In this document: piece after piece, positions 57,894 through 64,000 of the stretch
How positions within the stretch are numbered: position 1 is the first letter of the stretch
How the letters are laid out: every line of letters begins with the position of its first letter
From: Yoonia sp. BS5-3
GTDB taxonomy: Bacteria; Pseudomonadota; Alphaproteobacteria; Rhodobacterales; Rhodobacteraceae
DNA length: 64,000 bases
Direction: 5' to 3'
Assembly (NCBI RefSeq): GCF_038069655.2
Contig: NZ_CP150951.2
Coordinates: 3,250,001-3,314,000, forward strand
Notes under the pieces: model-generated
What the model was told of the DNA's origin: nothing
Databases searched by the model: none
Seen by the model: only the letters and a program-made list of their open reading frames with translations
Position numbers and translations under genes: made by a program

Positions 57894-57919
57894 GCCAGAC
57901 CAAAACACCTGAATGATTT

Positions 57920-57947
57920 GGCCGGCCCGACAGGGTCGGCCTTTTTT
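57920..57947 (+). terminator. Intrinsic terminator of gap
   Basis: GGCCGGCCC pairs with GGGTCGGCC (one G-U pair) around GACA, followed by six T. Confidence 0.93.
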
Positions 57948-58006
57948 ATATGCGCTTTACCAAGGGGTATGCACCCAGCGCATAGCGGTTAGGATGAAGT
58001 GTCAGT

Positions 58007-58025
58007 TGTGCTGCAGCGCAGCACA
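58007..58025. repeat. 19-base perfect inverted repeat upstream of the DUF1127 gene
   Basis: TGTGCTGC (58007-58014) and GCAGCACA (58018-58025) flank AGC. It lies 52 bases before the DUF1127 start, either as an operator or as a hairpin in the 5' untranslated region. Confidence 0.55.
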
Positions 58026-58077
58026 GCTAAATATCAGGGCAAGACAACAACGCGATAGCTGACAAAGGAGCCCGCAA

Positions 58078-58236
58078 ATGACTGTACTGAACACCGTTCG
58101 CACCGCCGTTCAAAAACGCGCGGCCTACAAACGCCTCAAGCATGAGCTAAGCTCAATGAGCCGTGAAACCGCGATTGATCTGGGCTTATTCCGCGAAGAT
58201 GCGGCACAGATCGCCAGCAAAGCCATCTACGGCTAA
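58078..58236 (+). CDS. DUF1127 domain-containing small protein
   Basis: A 52-residue basic protein. The C-terminal two-thirds (RLKHELSSMSRETAIDLGLF) is the DUF1127 motif. In Rhodobacter and Agrobacterium, proteins of this family take part in RNA turnover and in stress or phosphate responses, partly by binding RNA. ACAAAGGAGCCCGCAA before ATG 58078 is a good ribosome-binding site. A short hairpin terminator follows. Confidence 0.88.
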   Translation: MTVLNTVRTAVQKRAAYKRLKHELSSMSRETAIDLGLFREDAAQIASKAIYG

Positions 58237-58263
58237 GCCACTGGCAAAATTGCAAGAAGACGC

Positions 58264-58290
58264 AGCCGCACCTTCGGGGGCGGCTTTTCT
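58264..58290 (+). terminator. Terminator after the DUF1127 gene
   Basis: AGCCGC (58264-58269) pairs with GCGGCT (58280-58285), followed by TTTCT. It reaches the last base of the convergent hydrolase gene. Confidence 0.75.
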
Positions 58291-59063
58291 TATTCCAGAA
58301 CCCGGCCCAGAAAGGCATTGATCTGGCCCTGGTATCTCGGTTGCCGGGCCAAATCATTATGGCCCGCGCCTTCAACGGCATGAAATGTCGCATCAAGCCC
58401 CGCATCTTGCATCAAGGCGGCCAAACGAAGCCCATCACGCATCGGGATCAGATCATCGGCGGTGCCATGCTGGACCAAAACCGGGGCCGCGATCCGGGGC
58501 ACCAGCGCCGCCGAATCCCAACGCTGAACACCGGGCATATAACATGCCGGCAACCAGGCCGCGCGGGTCATCAATTCGCACATCTTCACAAATGGGGCAT
58601 CCAAGATGATTGCAGCAACATCACGCTCTGCCGCGACATGTTGCGCCAGCCCCGTACCCATCGAATAGCCATGCACGACAATATCACCGGAAAAATCAGC
58701 AGCCAGCCAATCATATGCCGCCAAAGCATCCCGTTTCAGCCCCAGCTCTGATGGTTTACCGGGGATGCCACCACCGCCAGGATACGCCATCGCAACAACA
58801 TGGCGGCCGGCGGCGACATGAGCATTCAGACTGGACCCAAAATAGGCCAGCGCACCACCATTTCCCATGAAATAAAGCACCGCAACATCATCGGTGCCCT
58901 CATGCACAGCAAGGACAACGTCGCGGTCAGTGATCGTCAACGGGCGAAAGGCGGGGTTTTCAAACGCATCATCCCCAAAGGGGTAAATGACCTGCGGATG
59001 CGCAAAGACCATGATAATGGCGTAGATCAGATAGATCGCCACCAGGCTACCCAGCCATTTCAA
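58290..59063 (-). CDS. Alpha/beta hydrolase, membrane anchored
   Basis: A 257-residue serine hydrolase. An N-terminal hydrophobic segment (about 5-20, GSLVAIYLIYAIIMVF) probably anchors it in the inner membrane. The nucleophile elbow is HGYSMGTGLA (Ser near 134), the acid is in QHGTADDLIP near 203, and the His in GAGHNDLARQ near 235. The layout resembles ABHD13/YfhR-like proteins of unknown substrate. It overlaps coaD by ATGA. Confidence 0.9.
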   Translation of the reverse strand: MKWLGSLVAIYLIYAIIMVFAHPQVIYPFGDDAFENPAFRPLTITDRDVVLAVHEGTDDVAVLYFMGNGGALAYFGSSLNAHVAAGRHVVAMAYPGGGGIPGKPSELGLKRDALAAYDWLAADFSGDIVVHGYSMGTGLAQHVAAERDVAAIILDAPFVKMCELMTRAAWLPACYMPGVQRWDSAALVPRIAAPVLVQHGTADDLIPMRDGLRLAALMQDAGLDATFHAVEGAGHNDLARQPRYQGQINAFLGRVLE

Positions 59064-59554
59064 GTATCAAAACGGGCGCGTAACGCGGTATTGACCGCTG
59101 GCGTGACGAATTTCGACACATCACCGCCCAAACGGGCGATTTCCTTGACCAATTTTGAGGCAATCGCCTGATGCTGCGCCTCAGCCATCAAAAAAACGGT
59201 TTCAATACTGTCATCCAATACGCGGTTCATGCCAACCATCTGATATTCATACTCAAAATCAGCCACCGCGCGCAGGCCGCGAATGATCATAGATGCTTTA
59301 ACGTCGCGGGCACAATCGATCAGCAGGTTCTCAAACGGATGAACGACAATCTCGCAGCCGGTCTCTTGGACCAATGGGGCGCATTCAACCTCAATCATGG
59401 CAACGCGCTCTTCAAGAGTGAACAAAGGGCCTTTGTCGCGGTTGATCGCCACACCAATGACCAGACGGTCCACAAGCGATCCGGCGCGTCTGATAATATC
59501 AAGATGCCCCATCGTAACCGGGTCAAATGTCCCGGGATACAATCCTATACGCAT
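59060..59554 (-). CDS. coaD: Phosphopantetheine adenylyltransferase
   Basis: A 164-residue enzyme that transfers AMP from ATP to 4'-phosphopantetheine (fourth step of CoA synthesis). The nucleotidyltransferase motif GLYPGTFDPVTMGHLDII is at 4-21, and the second motif IIRGLRAVADFEYEYQM near 88-104. ATG 59554 matches the usual N-terminus; the frame upstream adds 14 unconserved residues. Confidence 0.97.
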   Translation of the reverse strand: MRIGLYPGTFDPVTMGHLDIIRRAGSLVDRLVIGVAINRDKGPLFTLEERVAMIEVECAPLVQETGCEIVVHPFENLLIDCARDVKASMIIRGLRAVADFEYEYQMVGMNRVLDDSIETVFLMAEAQHQAIASKLVKEIARLGGDVSKFVTPAVNTALRARFDT

Positions 59555-59651
59555 GGCCACACCTCGTCTTGGCAATTCCTGCGGCACACGCAACATTATC
59601 GCGGCCCGGATTGCAAGATCAGCGATGCGTAAATCAGTGGGTCAAGTGGCG

Positions 59652-60086
59652 CTAATGCCCCATAATCATGCCCTCAAGGGCATCCTTCTCCATCGCCAAT
59701 TCCGCCAAGCGGCTTTTGACCGCATCACCGATGGAAATCAGACCAACCATCTTGTCACCATCCATGACGGGCAAATGGCGAAACCGGCCATTGGTCATCA
59801 TCTCAAGCACATCCAGCGCCGTATCGGAGGGGCTGCAAGTGCTCAGCTTAGCGGTCATCATTGTGCTGACCGGTTCCGTAAGACAGCTCGCACCGCGCTT
59901 GCCCAGCTCACGGACAATATCACGCTCAGACAGGATCCCATCCAGACTGTTACCATCATCTGAAACGATCACGGTACCGATCCGTTTCTGAGACAACAGC
60001 TTGACCGCATCCGCCACCGTATCTGAGGGTTTGACCGACACGACGCCGACATCTTCCTTGGACTTCAGTATCTGGGAAACGATCAT
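59652..60086 (-). CDS. CBS-pair domain protein
   Basis: A 144-residue protein made of two CBS motifs (about 1-65 and 75-135; GTVIVSDDGNSLDGILSERD and FRHLPVMDGDKMVGLISIGD). Such stand-alone pairs bind adenine nucleotides and often act as energy or redox sensors. The partner is unknown. It lies between coaD and a LysR gene, all on the minus strand. Confidence 0.92.
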   Translation of the reverse strand: MIVSQILKSKEDVGVVSVKPSDTVADAVKLLSQKRIGTVIVSDDGNSLDGILSERDIVRELGKRGASCLTEPVSTMMTAKLSTCSPSDTALDVLEMMTNGRFRHLPVMDGDKMVGLISIGDAVKSRLAELAMEKDALEGMIMGH

Positions 60087-60143
60087 GGTTGGTTCCTTAA
60101 CAATGTTGCGGAATCGTAGCCTGTCAAATCCAAGGGCTTTATG

Positions 60144-61025
60144 TCAAGCGTGTCCCGCCTCAAGACGCACAACCTCAGCCTGTAGGCCTTTGGTCAATGC
60201 AGCAGCAAACCGGGTCAAACGGTCTGATTGGCGATCCGACATATGCCGAACCAGATAAAACGACCGGCGCAGCGAAATCTGATCGGTCAGAACACGGCGC
60301 AGCTCGGGGGCAAAGGGCAGGATAAAATCATGCACAAAGCCCACACCCGCATGGCGCAGCATCTGCAACTGCACCGCAACTGAGTTTGAAGCAAGCTGCA
60401 CCCCACCCGCACCCAGATCCCCCAGATAATCCAATTCCTTGTCGAAAATCATATCGGGAATATAGCCAACAATCGGCCTGCCCTTCAGATCATCACGCAA
60501 GCGGATAGGTGACGCATCCGCCCGCGTGGCAAGATGCAGATGATAATCGGTAATCTTCTGCACCATAAGCCGGCCCGCAGCCGGCGGGCTGACGGCAATG
60601 GCCATATCCGCCTCCCGGCGGGACAGGTTCACAACACGGGGCAAAGCCAGCACCTGTATCTCAAGCTCAGGGTTCTCGGCCTGAATAGCCGCGCAGACCT
60701 GCGGCAACAGATAACTTGCCGCACCATCGGGCGCGCCTATCCGGATTTGGCCCGTCAAGGCGGCGGATGCGCCCTGCCCTTCATCAAAGGCAAATGTCAG
60801 GGCGGTCTCGGCTTCGGCCGCGCGGTCTCTGATGCGTTCGCCCAGGTCTGTCAGCGCATAGCCCTGCGGGGATTTGACGAATAACGCCGCACCCATCGCG
60901 CGCTCTAGCCGGGCAATTCGGCGGCCCAAAGTGGCCGGGTCCATCTTCAGGATCGGGGCCGCGCCAGACAGGCTTTCGGTCCGGGCCACGGCTAGAAACA
61001 CACGCATATCATCCCAGTTATCCAT
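60144..61025 (-). CDS. LysR family transcriptional regulator (divergent from mmsA)
   Basis: A 293-residue regulator. The HTH is at 1-60 (MDNWDDMRVFLAVARTESLS, MDPATLGRRIARLERAMGAA) and the effector domain at about 85-285. It belongs to the GcvA-like branch by its N-terminus. Divergent placement to mmsA, with palindromes between, suggests control of valine or propionate-semialdehyde metabolism. ATG 61025 was preferred to a GTG 6 bases earlier. Confidence 0.92.
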   Translation of the reverse strand: MDNWDDMRVFLAVARTESLSGAAPILKMDPATLGRRIARLERAMGAALFVKSPQGYALTDLGERIRDRAAEAETALTFAFDEGQGASAALTGQIRIGAPDGAASYLLPQVCAAIQAENPELEIQVLALPRVVNLSRREADMAIAVSPPAAGRLMVQKITDYHLHLATRADASPIRLRDDLKGRPIVGYIPDMIFDKELDYLGDLGAGGVQLASNSVAVQLQMLRHAGVGFVHDFILPFAPELRRVLTDQISLRRSFYLVRHMSDRQSDRLTRFAAALTKGLQAEVVRLEAGHA

Positions 61026-61056
61026 CAGCACCCTTGTATTTTTGCAAAATGATTTT

Positions 61057-61076
61057 GGTGAATTTCTACTTTCACC
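61057..61076. promoter_or_regulatory. Inverted repeat in the LysR-mmsA intergenic space, possible operator
   Basis: GGTGAA (61057-61062) and TTCACC (61071-61076) flank 8 bases. A second short palindrome, TTTTGCAAAA, lies at about 61040-61049. Both are within the 97-base divergent promoter region. Confidence 0.5.
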
Positions 61077-61122
61077 CCTAAAAACGCAAGACTATCCTGC
61101 GTTCAACGAACAGGAGGTTTCC

Positions 61123-62622
61123 ATGCAAGAACTCACCCACTACATCGGCGGCACACATGTCAAAGGCACATCCGGGCGCTTTGCGGATGTCTACAATCCC
61201 GCCACTGGCGAAGTGCAGGCAAAGGTCCCGTTGGCAAATGCCGATGAGATGGCCCAAGCTGTTGAAATTGCGGCCAAAGCCCAGCCCGCCTGGGCCGCTG
61301 TCAACCCACAACGCCGGGCGCGCGTCATGATGGCGTTTGTCGGCCTTCTGAACCGCGACATGGACAAATTGGCCGAGGCCCTGTCCCGTGAGCACGGCAA
61401 AACCCTGCCCGACGCCAAGGGCGACGTCATTCGCGGGCTGGAGGTCGTGGAATACTGCATCGGCGCGCCGCAACTGCTGAAAGGTGAATTCACCGACAGC
61501 GCGGGCCCCGGCATCGATATGTATTCGATGAAACAACCGCTTGGCGTCACCGCCGGGATCACGCCCTTCAACTTCCCCGCCATGATCCCCATGTGGATGT
61601 TCGCCCCCGCCATCGCCTGCGGCAACGCCTTCATCCTGAAACCGTCCGAACGGGACCCCTCCGTCCCCCTCATGCTGGCCGAACTGATGGAGGAAGCAGG
61701 CCTTCCTAAAGGCATCCTGCAAGTCGTGAACGGCGATAAAGAAGCCGTAGACGCGATCCTTTACGATGACACGATCCAATCCGTCGGCTTCGTCGGCTCC
61801 ACCCCCATCGCCGAATATATCTACGGCACCGGCTGCGCGCAGGGCAAACGGGTGCAATGTTTCGGTGGCGCGAAAAACCACATGATCATCATGCCCGACG
61901 CGGATATGGATCAGGCCGCCGATGCGCTTGTCGGCGCAGGCTACGGGGCTGCTGGCGAACGCTGCATGGCGATCTCGGTCGCGGTGGCCGTGGGCGATGA
62001 CACCGCCGACCGGCTGCTGGACAAACTGGTGCCAAAGGTCGAAGCACTAAAGGTCGGGCCATATACCTCCGGCAATGACGTGGATTACGGGCCGGTCGTC
62101 ACTGCAGCGGCCAAAGCGAACATCGAACGGTTGGTGCAAACCGGCATCGACCAAGGCGCAAAACTCGCCGTCGACGGGCGAAACTTCAGCCTGCAAGGCT
62201 ACGAAGACGGGTTCTTCGTCGGCGCGCATCTCTTCGACAATGTCACCAAAGACATGGACATCTACAAAACCGAAATCTTCGGGCCGGTCCTGTCCACCAT
62301 GCGCGCGCAAACCTACGAAGAGGCGCTCGGGCTCGCCATGGACCACGAATACGGTAACGGCACCGCGATCTTCACCCGTGACGGGGACACCGCACGCGAC
62401 TTCGCAGCGCGGGTGAATATAGGGATGGTCGGGATCAACGTGCCAATCCCGGTGCCACTGGCCTATCACACCTTCGGGGGTTGGAAGAAATCCATGTTCG
62501 GCGATTTGAACCAGCACGGCCCCGACGCTTTCAAATTCTACACACGGACCAAAACGATCACCTCGCGTTGGCCGTCGGGGATCAAAGAAGGCGGCGAATT
62601 TTCAATCCCGCTGATGGAGTAA
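61123..62622 (+). CDS. mmsA: CoA-acylating methylmalonate-semialdehyde dehydrogenase
   Basis: A 499-residue aldehyde dehydrogenase that converts methylmalonate semialdehyde or malonate semialdehyde, with CoA and NAD, to propionyl- or acetyl-CoA in valine, inositol and beta-alanine breakdown. The catalytic Cys281 is in GAAGERCMAISVAV. The usual general-base Glu (ELGGKN) is replaced: the block reads CFGGAKNHMIIMPDAD, typical of this CoA-dependent family. SD AGGAGG sits 6 bases before ATG 61123. Its TAA overlaps the next start (TAATG), although that gene looks unrelated. Confidence 0.96.
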   Translation: MQELTHYIGGTHVKGTSGRFADVYNPATGEVQAKVPLANADEMAQAVEIAAKAQPAWAAVNPQRRARVMMAFVGLLNRDMDKLAEALSREHGKTLPDAKGDVIRGLEVVEYCIGAPQLLKGEFTDSAGPGIDMYSMKQPLGVTAGITPFNFPAMIPMWMFAPAIACGNAFILKPSERDPSVPLMLAELMEEAGLPKGILQVVNGDKEAVDAILYDDTIQSVGFVGSTPIAEYIYGTGCAQGKRVQCFGGAKNHMIIMPDADMDQAADALVGAGYGAAGERCMAISVAVAVGDDTADRLLDKLVPKVEALKVGPYTSGNDVDYGPVVTAAAKANIERLVQTGIDQGAKLAVDGRNFSLQGYEDGFFVGAHLFDNVTKDMDIYKTEIFGPVLSTMRAQTYEEALGLAMDHEYGNGTAIFTRDGDTARDFAARVNIGMVGINVPIPVPLAYHTFGGWKKSMFGDLNQHGPDAFKFYTRTKTITSRWPSGIKEGGEFSIPLME

Positions 62623-63590
62623 TGGCAATGCGGGTTGCCATATTTAACGATACCAGTGTGACAAACCACTTTGGTTGCACCGCCGTCATGAGCGCAATTA
62701 TCGAAGCTTGCGCACAGAACAATGTCGAAATTGCCTATCGCTGGCCCGTGGGCGAGGACTGGCAACCGTTCAAGGCGATCTTGGATCAATACAAGGTTGA
62801 TGCGTTCATCGTGAATGGCGAAGGCAGCATCCATCATAGTATTGACCGTCCACGGGCTCGGTCACTCTGTGCCCTTGGCCCTTACGCAGAAAGCAAAGGC
62901 ATTCCTGCATATCTCATTAACGCCTCTGTCGAGGCGTTGGAAAACGCAGAACTTGAAAACCTCAAGACCTTCACGGCTATCTCAGTACGAGAATCCCTGT
63001 CACAACAATACCTTGCGCATCATGGTATCGCCTCAGAGGTTGCAGGGGATTTATCATTTTCAACTGCTATTTCAGACAATGGAAAGCGTTCGGGCATTCT
63101 GGTCACAGATAGCGTCTTGCGACCAGTGTCCACCGTGCTTGAAAAAATTGCTCGCCGCTCAAACGCGAAATACATGTCGATGCGTACACGGCATACCGTA
63201 TTGCAAAGACTAATGAAAAAACTGTCTGCGGATGAAGAACGGCCGATCACGTCCGAGCTTGATCCAAAGCTGCGCGAAAGACTTACTCAATTCACAAACA
63301 TGCTTAGCAAATCAGAATTTCTGCTTACAGGACGCTTCCACTCGGTTTGCCTTGGCCTGTTGACACATACGCCGATGATCGCAGTCAACTCAAACACCCA
63401 TAAAATTTCTGGCATCTTGAACGACGCGCTGGGTAATACGCATCGGGTTGTCGACACGCAATCACTTGATGATTTCGATCTCAAGGCACAAATGCAACCA
63501 TGGACTGACGTCGAACGGTCAGCATCAATGGATTATTTGAAAAAGATGCAGGTGACGCAGGCCGAATTTTTTACCCGGATATTCGCATGA
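62622..63590 (+). CDS. Polysaccharide pyruvyl transferase family protein
   Basis: A 322-residue protein. The fold's N-terminus is MRVAIFNDTSVTNHFGCTAV, the middle part FIVNGEGSIHH and YLINASVEAL, and the C-terminal signature LTGRFHSVCLGLLTHTPMIAV (about 268-288) is the diagnostic part of the family. It would transfer pyruvate from PEP to sugars of a surface glycan. The start ATG 62622 overlaps the mmsA stop by one base; a second ATG at 62628 is possible. Its codon use is less GC-rich than mmsA's. Confidence 0.88.
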   Translation: MAMRVAIFNDTSVTNHFGCTAVMSAIIEACAQNNVEIAYRWPVGEDWQPFKAILDQYKVDAFIVNGEGSIHHSIDRPRARSLCALGPYAESKGIPAYLINASVEALENAELENLKTFTAISVRESLSQQYLAHHGIASEVAGDLSFSTAISDNGKRSGILVTDSVLRPVSTVLEKIARRSNAKYMSMRTRHTVLQRLMKKLSADEERPITSELDPKLRERLTQFTNMLSKSEFLLTGRFHSVCLGLLTHTPMIAVNSNTHKISGILNDALGNTHRVVDTQSLDDFDLKAQMQPWTDVERSASMDYLKKMQVTQAEFFTRIFA

Positions 63591-64000
63591 AACAAATCAA
63601 ACAGTGGTTGAGCCGGCACAACAGAAAGCGGTTGGATCGCCGAAACCGTGCAATGTTCGCACAGCTGACTGCTGATGGAGTTGTTTATCTTAATCCCATC
63701 GACCTAAAGGGCATAGATCTAGCAATCGTTGGCCCGGCATCAACGGTGATTGAAGAACTGATATCTTATCCGATCGGACCAGAAACATGGGTTTGTCGGA
63801 TGAATAATGGCGTAAGACAAGCCGATGAGAATCCCAAGGTTTTCGGAGATCGCACCGACATCTGGATACATAACCTTAAGATGAAGGGAACACGCTCAGT
63901 TCAGAACATCTCGGCTGCAACGCTCGCGTCGCATAGGGTGCGTTATGTCGTCTATCCTCACGCCGCCAGCCCGGAACATATCGCACCAAAACTCTTACAG
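63587..64000 (+). CDS. Possible sialyltransferase-like (GT29-type) glycan gene, 3' truncated
   Basis: ATG 63587 overlaps the pyruvyl transferase stop (ATGA) and the frame stays open to the window end (138 codons). After a basic N-terminus (LSRHNRKRLDRRNRAM), the segments IDLAIVGPASTVIEEL, VCRMNNGVRQ and DRTDIWIHNLKMKG recall the nucleotide-sugar binding pattern of GT29 sialyltransferase-like proteins. The match is by pattern only. Context with a pyruvyl transferase supports a surface polysaccharide role. Confidence 0.6.
   Translation, partial: MKQIKQWLSRHNRKRLDRRNRAMFAQLTADGVVYLNPIDLKGIDLAIVGPASTVIEELISYPIGPETWVCRMNNGVRQADENPKVFGDRTDIWIHNLKMKGTRSVQNISAATLASHRVRYVVYPHAASPEHIAPKLLQ

Noticed and set aside
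1..64000. tRNA, rRNA, insertion sequences, CRISPR arrays and integrases
   Set aside because: No cloverleaf-like pattern, rRNA core motif, transposase, terminal inverted repeat pair or spaced direct repeats were recognised in the gaps; very divergent copies could be missed by eye.

Overview
The window is one contiguous stretch of chromosomal DNA from an alphaproteobacterium. It most resembles the Roseobacter group of Rhodobacterales (Loktanella/Yoonia-like). This placement is inferred from gene families and gene order: the trpG-trpD-trpC-moaC-moeA-lexA run, a Mg-type HemB, Hint-domain secreted proteins, a gene-transfer-agent style holin/endolysin pair, a CoA-acylating MmsA, and a fused indolepyruvate ferredoxin oxidoreductase. 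Genes are dense, many neighbours overlap by 1 to 20 bases, and no rRNA, tRNA, insertion sequence, CRISPR array or integrase was found.

Layout. 1-6352: the 3' part of a peptide-binding protein gene, an AqpS-like aquaporin, an XRE-cupin regulator, a FrnE-type thiol oxidoreductase, a Bcr/CflA exporter and a Hint protein. 6349-13608: mfd, a small membrane protein, hemB, a soluble PAS-type chemotaxis receptor and a SYLF lipoprotein gene broken by a frameshift. 13710-19337: a dimethylglycine/sarcosine dehydrogenase-like flavoprotein coupled to a nucleotidyltransferase, then a large RTX-Hint protein. 19338-26457: a divergent polysaccharide deacetylase, then the tightly packed trpG-trpD-ung-trpC-moaC-moeA operon and lexA, which has a clear alphaproteobacterial SOS box. 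26451-34200: comEC, gltX, gltA, a PDZ protein, a GNAT acetyltransferase, a DUF2087 protein and a PaaG-type isomerase.

34272-41740 is a long minus-strand run in which argC-ccmE and ccmF-ccmH (cytochrome c maturation) are separated by a four-gene block. The block holds a GH108 endolysin, a 3-TM holin and two small membrane proteins, and looks like the lysis cassette that releases gene transfer agents. murI and an acyltransferase lie upstream. 41814-48124: the fused indolepyruvate oxidoreductase with a divergent LysR regulator, two unknown exported proteins and a candidate small RNA. 48186-53570: purL, a Cys-rich protein, bolA - membrane protein - grxD, an acidic disordered protein, zapA and a coiled-coil partner. 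53844-60086: tkt, a zinc-site-deficient ImmA/IrrE-like protein, a 47-residue membrane protein, gap, a DUF1127 protein, an alpha/beta hydrolase, coaD and a CBS protein. 60144-64000: a LysR regulator divergent from mmsA, then a polysaccharide pyruvyl transferase and the start of a second surface-glycan gene that runs off the window.

Most genes are housekeeping: central carbon metabolism, tryptophan, haem, molybdopterin, CoA and purine synthesis, and DNA repair. The parts most worth attention are the lysis cassette inside the ccm operon and the hairpin over its first ribosome-binding site, the frameshifted SYLF gene, the two Hint proteins, the disordered acidic protein, the catalytically dead ImmA-like protein, the candidate sRNA near 47.2 kb, and the high share of convergent gene pairs whose 3' ends overlap.
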